64,000 nt of DNA from Cupidesulfovibrio sp000226255 (GTDB lineage: Bacteria > Desulfobacterota > Desulfovibrionia > Desulfovibrionales > Desulfovibrionaceae). Positions within the stretch are counted from its first letter, which is position 1. Each line of letters starts with the position of its first letter. Made by a program: the position numbers and the translations under genes. The notes below the pieces were generated by a model. The model made no database searches. It was not told the DNA's origin and was given only the letters and a program-made list of their open reading frames with translations. Shown one piece after another: positions 7,777-15,745 of this stretch. The stretch covers positions 1,860,001 to 1,924,000 of the forward strand of contig NZ_AP036014.1 of the NCBI RefSeq assembly GCF_003402415.2. The letters are read 5' to 3'.

Positions 7777-9873
7777 ATGTCCCACGCAGCCACCGGCGGC
7801 AAACGCACCCATCCCCGCGAGAAGGCGGGGCCGCTGCGCAACATCGGCATCATCGCGCACATCGACGCGGGCAAGACCACCCTCACCGAGCGCATCCTGT
7901 ACTATACCGACCGCATCCACCGCATGGGCGAGGTGCACGACGGCACCGCAACCATGGACTTCATGCCCGAAGAGCAGGAGCGCGGCATCACCATCGCTTC
8001 CGCCTGCACCACCTGCGCGTGGAACGGCCATACCGTGAACATCATCGACACCCCCGGCCACGTGGACTTCACCATAGAGGTGGAACGTTCGCTGCGCGTG
8101 CTGGACGGCGCGGTGGGCGTGTTCTGCGCCGTGGGCGGGGTGGAGCCGCAGTCGGAGACGGTGTGGCGGCAGTCCGAGAAGTTCGGCGTGCCCAAACTGG
8201 CCTTCGTGAACAAGATGGACCGCGCAGGGGCCGACTTCGGCGCTGTGCTGGAGGCCATGCGCACCCGACTGGGGGCCGTGGTGGTGCCGGTGATGGCCCC
8301 GGTGGGGCAGGGCGAGGATTTCGAGGGCCTGCTGGACCTGGTGACCATGGAATACCTGTCCTTCGACCAGGCCACCCAGGGTCGCGAGTACACCCGCACC
8401 CCGCTGGAACAGGCCGCCTCCCTGCCCGACGCCCCCGACCCGGCGGCGCTCGCCGCCGCGGCGGCCTGGCGCGAACGGATGCTGGAAACCCTGGCTGAGG
8501 CGGACGACGCGTTCATCGACGTGTACCTGGGCGGCGGCGACATGCAGCCCGGCGTCATCCGCGCCGCGCTGCGCCGGGCCACCCTGGCCCGGCGGGCCGT
8601 GCCGGTGTTCGCGGGATCGGCCCTGCGCAACGTGGGCGTGCAGCCCGTGCTGGACGGCGTGTGCGACTACCTGCCCGGCCCGGACGAAACCGCTCCGGTG
8701 CTGGGCTACGACACCGCCGTGGGGCGCAAGACGGCCGTTCCCTCCGATCCTGACGCGCCGTTTTCCGCGCTGGTGTTCAAGGTGGTCATGGAGGGCAGCC
8801 GCAAGTACGCCCTGTTGCGGGTATACGCGGGCGCGGCCTCGGAAGGGGATGCCTGCCGCAATGTCACCCGCGAGAAGGATGAGCGCCTTTCCAAGCTGTA
8901 CCGGCTGCACGCCGGGCGGCGCGAACAGATCGAAACCGCCGTGGCGGGCGACATCGTGGCCGCCGTGGGGCTGCGCTCGGTGCGCACCGGCGACACCCTG
9001 TCCGACCCGGCCCGGCCGCTGCTGCTGGAAAACATAGCCGGATACCGCCCGGTGATCTCGCTGGCGCTGGAACCCCGCAACACGGAGGAAGGGGCCAAGC
9101 TGGACGAGGTGCTGGAGCGCTTCACCCTGGAGGACCCCACCCTGGCCGTGGAACTGGACGAGGGCACGGGCCAGCGCATTGTTTCCGGCATGGGCGAACT
9201 GCACCTTGAAGTGGTGCTTGAACGCATGCGCCGCGAGTACGGCGTGTCGCCCCGAGTGGGCAACCCGCAGGTGGTGCACCAGGAAACCGTGCTTTCCGCC
9301 GCCACGGGCAGCGGGGAATTCGACCGCGAACTGGGCGACCAGCCCCACTACGGCTTCGTCGGTGTTTCCCTTGCCCCGCGCCCGCGCGACGAAGGCACCC
9401 GGGTGCGTTTCGAGGTGGACGTGCAGCAATGGCCCCGCCCGTGGGTGGACGCCGTGGAACAGGGCATCACCGACAGCCTGCAGAGCGGGGTGGTCAAGGG
9501 CTACCCGGTGCAGGACGTGGAGATCGCCGTCACCGAACTGCGCCGCCGCGACGGCGCGTCCAGCCCGGCGGGCTACCACATGGCCGCCGTGGCCGCCGTC
9601 AAGGACGCCCTGGCCAAGGCCGACCCGGTGTTGCTGGAGCCCATCATGTTCGTGGAGATCGGCGTGCCCGAGGCCCACGTGGGCTCGGCCATCGGCCTTC
9701 TGGGGGCGCGCGGCGGCAAGGTGGAGAACATGTTCGACCATTCCGGCCAGAAGGTGGTGCAGGCCCTGGCCCCGCTGCGCGAACTGTTCGGCTTTTCCAC
9801 GGCCTTGCGTTCGGCCACCCAGGGCCGCGCCGGGCTGGTGATGCGCTTCGAGCGCTTCGACAGGATGGAATGA
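7777..9873 (+). CDS. fusA: Elongation factor G paralogue (translational GTPase)
   Basis: This 698-residue ribosomal translocase-type GTPase has all G motifs: AHIDAGKTT (residues 27-35), RGITI, DTPGHVDF, NKMD and GSALRN. The remaining length fits EF-G domains II to V, including EPRNTEEGAKLDEVLERF and the domain IV/V region ending in VVQALAPLRELFGFSTALRSATQGRAG, which corresponds to the canonical switch-sensing C-terminus. EF-G drives tRNA-mRNA translocation, and some paralogues act only in ribosome recycling. It is not in a str operon (no rpsL, rpsG or tuf nearby), so it is probably a second, specialised copy. That is inference from context. DUF2062 and rsmA genes follow on the same strand. 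Confidence 0.88.
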   Translation: MSHAATGGKRTHPREKAGPLRNIGIIAHIDAGKTTLTERILYYTDRIHRMGEVHDGTATMDFMPEEQERGITIASACTTCAWNGHTVNIIDTPGHVDFTIEVERSLRVLDGAVGVFCAVGGVEPQSETVWRQSEKFGVPKLAFVNKMDRAGADFGAVLEAMRTRLGAVVVPVMAPVGQGEDFEGLLDLVTMEYLSFDQATQGREYTRTPLEQAASLPDAPDPAALAAAAAWRERMLETLAEADDAFIDVYLGGGDMQPGVIRAALRRATLARRAVPVFAGSALRNVGVQPVLDGVCDYLPGPDETAPVLGYDTAVGRKTAVPSDPDAPFSALVFKVVMEGSRKYALLRVYAGAASEGDACRNVTREKDERLSKLYRLHAGRREQIETAVAGDIVAAVGLRSVRTGDTLSDPARPLLLENIAGYRPVISLALEPRNTEEGAKLDEVLERFTLEDPTLAVELDEGTGQRIVSGMGELHLEVVLERMRREYGVSPRVGNPQVVHQETVLSAATGSGEFDRELGDQPHYGFVGVSLAPRPRDEGTRVRFEVDVQQWPRPWVDAVEQGITDSLQSGVVKGYPVQDVEIAVTELRRRDGASSPAGYHMAAVAAVKDALAKADPVLLEPIMFVEIGVPEAHVGSAIGLLGARGGKVENMFDHSGQKVVQALAPLRELFGFSTALRSATQGRAGLVMRFERFDRME

Positions 9874-9946
9874 GGATCCCGCCGATGCGCATGACGGTAA
9901 GGCCGGTATGGCGCTTCATGCCCTGCGCGGACAAGGATTCGCGCCG

Positions 9947-10546
9947 ATGACGTGGTGGACGAGGTTGCGTCGCTGGACACGTTTCCAGTACCTGAGGCTG
10001 GTGCGCCAGCCCGCGTCGGCCCATTCGCTGGCCGTGGGGCTCGCGGCCGGTGTGTTCGCGGGCTTTCTGCCCATCATCCCGTTCCAGATGGCGGTGGCCG
10101 TGACTCTGGCCCTTCCGGTGCGCGGCAGCAAGGTGGCGGCCGCGCTGGGTACGTGGGTTTCCAACCCGGTCAACGTCATTCCCCTGTACGCTCTGATGTA
10201 CTGGGTGGGCGGGTTGTTCGTGGCCACCGACGCCGCCTTCGACCCCGCGCACCTCGCCATGCGCGACATGCTGACCATGGGGGCGGATTTCTTTCTGGTG
10301 ATGTGCCTGGGCGGGGTGGTCATGGGCATTCCCGCCTCGTGCATCACCTACGTGCTGGCCTTTCGCGGGGTGAACGCCTACCGCCACCGCCGGATGATCA
10401 AACTGATGCGCGCGTGGCAGGCCCGGCAGCCGGTGGTGACGCCGGAGGCGGCGCAGGCCGCGCCCCCATGCGCCTTGCCGGGCGATGTCGGCGGGGGGGA
10501 CAGCCCCAAGCCCCGCAGCCCTGCAGATAACGGAGACCGTTCATGA
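9947..10546 (+). CDS. DUF2062 family inner-membrane protein
   Basis: The 199-residue product begins with a basic segment (RLRRWTRFQYLRLVR) and then the typical DUF2062 pattern: SLAVGLAAGVFAGFLPIIPFQ, an amphipathic stretch, SNPVNVIPLYALMYWVG, and a second pair of hydrophobic helices around FFLVMCLGGVVMGIPAS. Three to four membrane segments are expected. The biochemical role of the family is unknown; members are often fused or adjacent to glycosyltransferases. The last about 40 residues are a polar tail. ATG at 9947 was preferred to 9908 because the basic N-terminus begins there. It overlaps rsmA by ATGA, with the rsmA ribosome binding site GGAGA inside its end, so the two are translationally coupled. 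Confidence 0.82.
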   Translation: MTWWTRLRRWTRFQYLRLVRQPASAHSLAVGLAAGVFAGFLPIIPFQMAVAVTLALPVRGSKVAAALGTWVSNPVNVIPLYALMYWVGGLFVATDAAFDPAHLAMRDMLTMGADFFLVMCLGGVVMGIPASCITYVLAFRGVNAYRHRRMIKLMRAWQARQPVVTPEAAQAAPPCALPGDVGGGDSPKPRSPADNGDRS

Positions 10547-11577
10547 CCGCCCGCAGCAAGAATTCCGGCAGAACCGACAGAACTGGCAAAGCAGGCAGCG
10601 CCGGAAAGCCGGGCCATTCCCGCAGCGCCTCAAATCGTTCGGGGCGCGGTCCGGCCGCGCGTGGGCGCAACCGTTTCGACGGCGCGCCGCAGGACGCAGG
10701 CGGTCTGCCCGCGGATGCGGACGCTGTGGAAAGTGCGTTTCCCGTTTCCTCCGCCGAAGACGCCATGCCCTCGCCCGACGGGGCAGGGGGGCCGCGCGCC
10801 AAGAAGAGCCTTGGCCAGAACTTCCTGCGCGACCGCAACATCGCCGCCAAGATCGTGGCGGCCCTGCGCATCGGGCCGGAGGACCGGGTCATCGAGATCG
10901 GCCCCGGCCCCGGCGCGCTGACCCGGCACATTCACGCCGCCGGTCCCGCGCAGCTGTTTCTGCTGGAAAAGGATTACCACTGGGCCACGGAGCATGGCCG
11001 CACCCGCCCGGCCGAGCCGCCGGTGATCACCCCCGTGCTCACCGACGCGCTGTGTTTTCCGTGGGAGCGGCTGACCCCGGCACGGTCGTGGAAGGTCATC
11101 GGCAATCTGCCCTACAACGTGGCCTCGCCGCTGATGTGGGACATCCTGAGCATGGCCCCCGGCCTTGCGCGGGCGGTGTTCATGATTCAGAAGGAAGTGG
11201 GCGAGCGCATCGTGGCCGCGCCGGGCAGCGGGGCCTATGGCGCGCTTTCGGTGTGGTTGCAGAGCTTTGCCGTGCCGCGCATGGAGTTCATCGTGCCGCC
11301 GCAGGTGTTCGTGCCGCGCCCCAAGGTGGATTCCGCCGTGCTGTCCTTCGTGCCGCTGGGCCCGGCGCGGGGCCGGTTCGACCCGGCGCGCCTTTCGCGC
11401 CTTTTGAAGGTGTGTTTTCAACAGCGCCGCAAGCAGTTGCAAAGAATATTGCGTGGTTATATTGCGGAAGACGTGCCCGCGCTGCTTTCCGCACTTGGGC
11501 TGGACCCGGCCATGCGGCCGGAGAACCTTGCTCCGGAAGATTTTCACATGCTGTCGGAAGCCGTCAAAATCCCCTGA
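10543..11577 (+). CDS. rsmA: 16S rRNA adenine(1518/1519)-N6-dimethyltransferase
   Basis: RsmA/KsgA dimethylates two adjacent adenosines in the 3' terminal helix of 16S rRNA using SAM, late in 30S assembly. The catalytic domain begins at residue 87 with KKSLGQNFLRD, followed by the SAM site VIEIGPGPGALT and the catalytic NLPYNVASP motif (N188-P190-Y191). A C-terminal helical domain ends the protein. With 344 residues it is about 80 longer than usual. The excess is a basic, Ser/Gly/Arg-rich N-terminal extension that looks disordered. A later in-frame ATG at 10765 would remove most of it, but the ribosome binding site favours the annotated start, which overlaps the DUF2062 stop. Confidence 0.93.
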   Translation: MTARSKNSGRTDRTGKAGSAGKPGHSRSASNRSGRGPAARGRNRFDGAPQDAGGLPADADAVESAFPVSSAEDAMPSPDGAGGPRAKKSLGQNFLRDRNIAAKIVAALRIGPEDRVIEIGPGPGALTRHIHAAGPAQLFLLEKDYHWATEHGRTRPAEPPVITPVLTDALCFPWERLTPARSWKVIGNLPYNVASPLMWDILSMAPGLARAVFMIQKEVGERIVAAPGSGAYGALSVWLQSFAVPRMEFIVPPQVFVPRPKVDSAVLSFVPLGPARGRFDPARLSRLLKVCFQQRRKQLQRILRGYIAEDVPALLSALGLDPAMRPENLAPEDFHMLSEAVKIP

Positions 11578-11767
11578 CAGCCTTGACTTTGTGCCGGGAA
11601 TCATGTTTGTCGATGCGGAGTGTACCGTTGTTCCGTTGCGTGCGGGGTGCGCCTCTGGTATTGCTGGGGCGGCTTGAGAAAAAAAGCGCAAACGTGGCGG
11701 CCACACCGCCCGCGCCGAAAGCTTCAGGCAACCTGAGCGCAGCTAACCTGAGAGGAGGAGAAGGCAG

Positions 11768-12040
11768 ATGACCAAGGCTGATCTGGTCGACAAGATCGCG
11801 GCAAAGGCCAACCTGACCAAGGCCAGCGCCGAGCGCTCGCTGAACGCGTTCCTGGACGCGGTGAAGGACGCTCTGGCCGCCGAAGGCAAGCTCACCCTGA
11901 CCGGCTTCGGCACCTTCGCCGTCGAGGCGCGCAAGGCGCGCAAGGGCCGCAACCCCCGCACCGGCGCCGAAATCAAGATTCCGGCGTCCAAGGTGGTCAA
12001 GTTCCGCCCCGGCAAGACCCTGAAGGACTCGATCAAGTAG
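11768..12040 (+). CDS. hup: HU-type DNA-binding protein
   Basis: A complete 90-residue HU/IHF-family protein that bends and compacts chromosomal DNA as a dimer. It begins TKADLVDKIAAKANLTKASAE, has the core GKLTLTGFGTFAVEARKAR, the arm tip GRNPRTGAEIKIPASKVVKF with the intercalating proline in the RNPRTG turn, and ends PGKTLKDSIK. The ribosome binding site GAGGAGGAGAAGG is very strong, as expected for an abundant protein. A TTGACT hexamer at 11583-11588 could be part of its promoter, though no good -10 follows. A small membrane protein gene follows after 15 bases. Confidence 0.95.
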   Translation: MTKADLVDKIAAKANLTKASAERSLNAFLDAVKDALAAEGKLTLTGFGTFAVEARKARKGRNPRTGAEIKIPASKVVKFRPGKTLKDSIK

Positions 12041-12055
12041 GGTCGGAGGAACAAC

Positions 12056-12244
12056 ATGCTGCACGGTGAAACCATCCATAGCCCCCTGCCGCAGGACATC
12101 CCGTGGTGGATGCCCGACCACGCCATCTTTTTCGGCGTGCTGTACGGCGTCCTGTTCGTGATCTGCAGCGGCGTCGGCTACGTGATTCTCAAGTCGGTGA
12201 TGGAATCCTGCAAGGGCGGGTGCCATTCCGAGGGGCATCACTAG
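12056..12244 (+). CDS. Small single-span membrane protein
   Basis: This 62-residue product has an excellent ribosome binding site (GGAGGAACAAC). One membrane helix (about residues 24-46, AIFFGVLYGVLFVICSGVGYVIL) lies between a short N-terminal tail with PWW and a Cys/His-rich C-terminal tail (ESCKGGCHSEGHH). The CxxxC plus HxxxHH arrangement could bind a metal ion or haem on one side of the membrane. That is speculative. It is tightly linked to the HU gene and followed by two terminators. No known family is recognised. Confidence 0.7.
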   Translation: MLHGETIHSPLPQDIPWWMPDHAIFFGVLYGVLFVICSGVGYVILKSVMESCKGGCHSEGHH

Positions 12245-12257
12245 GCAAGAGTTTTTC

Positions 12258-12303
12258 ACCCGTTTCCGGCGGCCGTACGCGGCGCCATGAACGGGTTCTT
12301 TTT
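12258..12303 (+). terminator. Intrinsic terminator of the HU/small membrane protein transcript
   Basis: The outer stem ACCCGTT (12258-12264) pairs with AACGGGT (12290-12296). It encloses an inner GC-rich hairpin and is followed at once by TCTTTTTC. The T run and position 14 bases after the stop support rho-independent termination. Confidence 0.6.
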
Positions 12304-12305
12304 CG

Positions 12306-12338
12306 GCCCTGTCCGGTTTCGGGCAGGGCTTGCCTTTT
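12306..12338 (+). terminator. Second tandem terminator hairpin
   Basis: GCCCTGTCC (12306-12314) pairs with GGGCAGGGC (12321-12329) over nine positions with one wobble and a 6-nt loop, followed by TTGCCTTTT. Its tail overlaps the -35 box of the next promoter, so termination and initiation signals are stacked. Confidence 0.55.
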
Positions 12339-12358
12339 GCGCGCGGGCGGAGTATACA
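12330..12358 (+). promoter_or_regulatory. Promoter of the rpsU-yqeY-mutS2-dnaG-rpoD operon
   Basis: TTGCCT at 12330-12335 and TATACA at 12353-12358 are separated by exactly 17 bases; each matches the sigma-70 consensus at 4 of 6 positions. It lies 52 bases before the rpsU start, directly after the tandem terminators. Confidence 0.6.
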
Positions 12359-12410
12359 ACCCGTTCGCACCCACCCCGCAAGGGGATTTCTGGCGAAGGG
12401 GGTGATTTCT

Positions 12411-12614
12411 TTGCCCGGTGTGTATCTTAACGACGACGAATACAACTTCGACATCGCGCTGCGTCGCTTCAAGAAGCAGGTCGAAAAGGCCGGCGTTCTT
12501 TCCGAAATGAAGAAGCGTCAGCACTACGAAAAGCCCAGCGTGATGCGCAAGAAGAAGAAGGCGGCCGCCCGCAAGCGTCTCCTGAAGAAGATCAGGAAGA
12601 TGAACATGGCCTAA
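12411..12614 (+). CDS. rpsU: 30S ribosomal protein bS21
   Basis: This 67-residue basic protein matches S21: PGVYLNDDEYNFDIALRRFK, then KKQVEKAGVLSEMKKRQHYEKPS, then the Lys/Arg-rich helix RKKKKAAARKRLLKKIRK. S21 binds the 30S platform near the anti-Shine-Dalgarno region and promotes initiation. The start is a TTG at 12411, chosen because a strong GGGGGGTGA ribosome binding site lies 4-5 bases upstream and conserved S21 sequence begins right after it. The upstream in-frame ATG would add non-conserved residues. It is the first gene of the macromolecular-synthesis operon. Confidence 0.93.
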   Translation: MPGVYLNDDEYNFDIALRRFKKQVEKAGVLSEMKKRQHYEKPSVMRKKKKAAARKRLLKKIRKMNMA

Positions 12615-12675
12615 GCCGCCTGCTTGCGACCCGCTTGTGAACGGACACGCGCATGCTGTCCGAACCGAGTCAGGA

Positions 12676-12722
12676 ACGGGAAACCCGGAGGCCTTCCGGG
12701 TTTCCCGTGTTCCGTATTTTTC
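12676..12722 (+). terminator. Strong intrinsic terminator/attenuator after rpsU
   Basis: A perfect 14-bp stem (12676-12689 with 12695-12708) closes a 5-nt loop and is followed by GTTCCGTATTTTTC. Lying between rpsU and yqeY, it probably lets most transcripts end after the abundant S21 message, with read-through to dnaG and rpoD, as known for the E. coli operon. Confidence 0.75.
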
Positions 12723-12756
12723 GCCCTTCCTCATCCTTTTGCACCCGGTGGCGACC

Positions 12757-13203
12757 ATGAATCTTTCCGAACGCATCGAGAAGGACTACGTGTCGGCCTA
12801 CAAGGCCAAGGACGCGGTGCGCCTGGGCGTGCTGCGCATGCTGAAGACCGCCGCCAAGAACCTGCAGGTGGAGCTGATGCGCCCGGTCACCGAGGCGGAA
12901 CTGCTGGACGTGGTGCTGAAGCAGGCCAAACAGCGGCAGGACTCCATCGAGCAGTTCACCGCCGCCGCGCGCGTCGATCTTGCCGACAAGGAACAGGCCG
13001 AGCTGGTCATCCTGCGCGAATACCTTCCCACCCCGCTGGAAGGCGACGAGCTTGCCGCCGCCATTGATGCCGCCATCGCGGAAACCGGGGCCAAGGGTCC
13101 GCAGGACATGGGCCGGGTGATGCAGGCCATCATGAATGCCCACAAGGGCCGGGTGGACGGCAAGGCGCTTTCCGCCACCGTCCGCGCGCGTCTGGCGGGG
13201 TAG
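12757..13203 (+). CDS. yqeY: GatB/YqeY domain protein
   Basis: The 148-residue product matches stand-alone YqeY proteins, which share the tail domain of GatB, the glutamyl/aspartyl-tRNA amidotransferase subunit. Typical segments are SERIEKDYVSAYKAKDAVRL, RMLKTAAKNLQVELMRPVTE, an acidic LREYLPTPL and the terminal GPQDMGRVMQAIMNAHKGRVDGK. The tail domain contacts the tRNA elbow in amidotransferases; the role of YqeY itself is not settled. ATG at 12757 begins the conserved helix. YqeY commonly sits between rpsU and dnaG in many bacteria. It is 8 bases upstream of mutS2. Confidence 0.9.
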   Translation: MNLSERIEKDYVSAYKAKDAVRLGVLRMLKTAAKNLQVELMRPVTEAELLDVVLKQAKQRQDSIEQFTAAARVDLADKEQAELVILREYLPTPLEGDELAAAIDAAIAETGAKGPQDMGRVMQAIMNAHKGRVDGKALSATVRARLAG

Positions 13204-13211
13204 CCCCCAGC

Positions 13212-15650
13212 ATGGAATCCCGCAGCCTTCAGGTGCTGGAGTTCGGCAAGGTGCTGACGCACCTTGCCGGCATGTGCGTTTCCGAAGCCGGAGCGGAAGC
13301 GGCCCACGCGGTGCGCCCGCTGACCGACATCGGCGCGGTGCACCACGCCGCCGCCCTGTTCGACGAGGCGCGGCGCTGGGCCGGGCACACGGGGTTCCGC
13401 CTCTCTTCCTTCCCGCCGCTGGACGGCGTGTTCCGCGCGCTGGACGCCCCGGCCACGGTGCTCGACCTCGACGCCCTGTGGGCCCTGCGCCAGACCCTGG
13501 GCCTGGCCCGCAAGCTGGCCTTGTCCATCCGCGAGGGGCAGTCCACCGGCGGGCGCTGGGAATTGCTGGTGGCCCTTGTGGATGGCCATCCGCTGCCGCA
13601 ACGCACCGTTTCGGGCCTGGACCGCTGCGTGTCCGACGACGGCCTGCTGCGCGACGAAAGCTCGCCCGAGCTCTCGCTGGTGCGCGGCGAAATTCGCCGC
13701 ATCCACCAGCAGTGCACCCGCAAGGTCAAGGAATACGCCCAGCGCTACAACATCGGCCACTACCTGCAGGACGAGTTCATGACCCTCTCGTCCGACCGGT
13801 ACGTGCTGCCCCTGAAGTCCAACTTCAAGGGCCGCTTGCAGGGCATCATCCACGACTATTCCCAGACCGGCGAAACCTGCTACTTCGAGCCCATGTTCCT
13901 GGTGGAGCTGAACAACGGCCTGCAGGAACTGAAACGCGAGGAACGCGAGGAAGAGCGCAAGGTGCTGCGCTATCTCACCGACCTCGTGCGCGACGAGCTG
14001 GCCGCCGTGCGCGGCGCCTACGACCTGCTGGTGGAGGCCGACGTGCTGTGCGCGCGCTGCGCCCTGTCCGCCCGGTTCGAGGAATGCGGCGAGGCGGGGG
14101 CGGTTTCCATCGTCGAGGGGGGGCATGTTGCGCTGCTGGGCGCGCGCCATCCGCTGCTGGCTCTGGCCGCCGCCCGCGAGGCGAAGGCAGGGGGCGCGAC
14201 CGTGCAGTCCGCCGCCCGCGCCACGGGCCGGGACAAGGCCGCCTCCGGCCATGGCCCCCAATTCCCCCAGGCCCCCCAGGCAGTGGACATCGAGCTTTTG
14301 CCCGGCCAACTCGGCCTGGTCATCAGCGGCGGCAACGCGGGCGGCAAGACGGTGTGCCTGAAGACGCTGGGCCTCATCGCGCTGATGGGGCTGGCCGGGT
14401 TGCCCGTGCCGGTGCGCCCCGGCAGCACGCTGCCGTTCTGGACCGACATCTTCGCCTTCATCGGCGACGAGCAGAGCCTTGAGGACAACGTGTCCACCTT
14501 CACCGCGCAGATCCGCCACCTGAGCGGCGTCTGGGACCGCCTTGGTTCCGGCGCGCTGGTGATCCTGGACGAATTCGGCGCGGGCACGGACCCGGCGCAG
14601 GGCGCTGCCCTGGCCCAGGCCGTGCTGGACGAGGTGATGGATGCGGGCTCCACCGTGGTGGCGGCCACCCATTTTCCGGCGCTGAAGGCCTACGCGCTGA
14701 CGCGCGAGCAGGTGCGCGCCGCATCCGTGCTGTTCGACCCGGCCACCAAGCGGCCGCTGTTCCGCCTGGCCTACGACCAGGTGGGGGCCAGCCAGGCGCT
14801 GGACGTGGCCCGCGAGCACGGCCTGCCGGAAGCGGTGCTGCGCCGCGCCGAGCAGTACCTGCTGCTGGACGGCGAGGACACCAGCGCGCTGGTGGACCGC
14901 CTGAACGCGCTGGCCGTGCAGCGCGAAGCCGAAATTTCCTCGCTGCGGGCGGAAGAGGCCCGTTTTCGCGACAAGCGCGCCAAGCTCGACGAGCGCTTCG
15001 AGCGCGAACGCCGCACCCTGTTCGAATCGGTGCAGGGACAGGCCAAGACCGTGCTCCAGGAATGGAAGTCCGGCAAGGTCAGCCACAAGCAGGCCCTGAA
15101 GGCTCTGGCGGAAACCCGCGCCAGGCTGGCGGGGGGCGCGCCCGGAATGCCGGGCGAGGGCGGCGGCCCGGAAGAGCCTTCGCAGGCCCCCGCGCTGCAG
15201 GTGGAAACCCTGCGCACCGGGCAGGCCGTGCGCTACGTGCCGTGGGGCAAGAAGGGCACGGTGGTCGAGGTGGACGCCCGGCGCGGCCGGGTGCGCGTGG
15301 ACCTGAGCGGCGTGACCATGTGGGCCGAGGCTAAAGACCTGGCCGCATTGGACGAAAAGCCTCGTGTGGCCGTGGGCGCGGTAACCCGCACCATTTCGGA
15401 CGCAACCGCGTCCATGAGGGTTGACTTGCGCGGCATGCGTGCTGATGTTGCCGTAAGCGAACTGTCGCGCGCGCTGGACAAGGCCCTGCTCGCGGGCATG
15501 TCGGCGGTGGAGGCCATCCACGGCCGCGGCACCGGGGCCCTGCGCAAGGAAATCCACGCATTTCTCAAGACGTTTCCGGCCGTGCGGTCGTTTGCCCTTG
15601 CCCCGGAAGACCAGGGCGGCGACGGCGTGACCGTCATTGAACTCAAGTAG
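13212..15650 (+). CDS. mutS2: MutS2 family ATPase/endonuclease
   Basis: The 812-residue length is typical. After the clamp/lever domains the ATPase begins with ISGGNAGGKTVCLKTLG (Walker A, residues about 372-382; the usual TGPNTGGKT is changed at several positions but keeps GGKT). Then come the Walker B LVILDEFGAGTDPAQGAALA and STVVAATHFPALKAYA. A coiled coil (about residues 575-640) precedes a KOW-like strand region and a C-terminal Smr nuclease domain with DLRGMRADVA and the HGRGTGALR loop. MutS2 binds branched DNA and collided ribosomes in different bacteria, suppressing recombination or rescuing ribosomes. Which applies here is unknown. It sits inside the macromolecular-synthesis operon. 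Confidence 0.93.
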   Translation: MESRSLQVLEFGKVLTHLAGMCVSEAGAEAAHAVRPLTDIGAVHHAAALFDEARRWAGHTGFRLSSFPPLDGVFRALDAPATVLDLDALWALRQTLGLARKLALSIREGQSTGGRWELLVALVDGHPLPQRTVSGLDRCVSDDGLLRDESSPELSLVRGEIRRIHQQCTRKVKEYAQRYNIGHYLQDEFMTLSSDRYVLPLKSNFKGRLQGIIHDYSQTGETCYFEPMFLVELNNGLQELKREEREEERKVLRYLTDLVRDELAAVRGAYDLLVEADVLCARCALSARFEECGEAGAVSIVEGGHVALLGARHPLLALAAAREAKAGGATVQSAARATGRDKAASGHGPQFPQAPQAVDIELLPGQLGLVISGGNAGGKTVCLKTLGLIALMGLAGLPVPVRPGSTLPFWTDIFAFIGDEQSLEDNVSTFTAQIRHLSGVWDRLGSGALVILDEFGAGTDPAQGAALAQAVLDEVMDAGSTVVAATHFPALKAYALTREQVRAASVLFDPATKRPLFRLAYDQVGASQALDVAREHGLPEAVLRRAEQYLLLDGEDTSALVDRLNALAVQREAEISSLRAEEARFRDKRAKLDERFERERRTLFESVQGQAKTVLQEWKSGKVSHKQALKALAETRARLAGGAPGMPGEGGGPEEPSQAPALQVETLRTGQAVRYVPWGKKGTVVEVDARRGRVRVDLSGVTMWAEAKDLAALDEKPRVAVGAVTRTISDATASMRVDLRGMRADVAVSELSRALDKALLAGMSAVEAIHGRGTGALRKEIHAFLKTFPAVRSFALAPEDQGGDGVTVIELK

Positions 15651-15745
15651 CTGGTCCAGTTGCAGAATACGGTGAAAATGGAGCAGGGCGGCCCGCGCAC
15701 CACGCGGTCCTCCCTTTCGCGCACCCGGAACACCGGAACGGCGGC

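Noticed and set aside
12798..15557. Minus-strand open frame of about 900 codons over yqeY and mutS2
   Set aside because: Shadow of mutS2; no conserved motifs and no plausible start signal.
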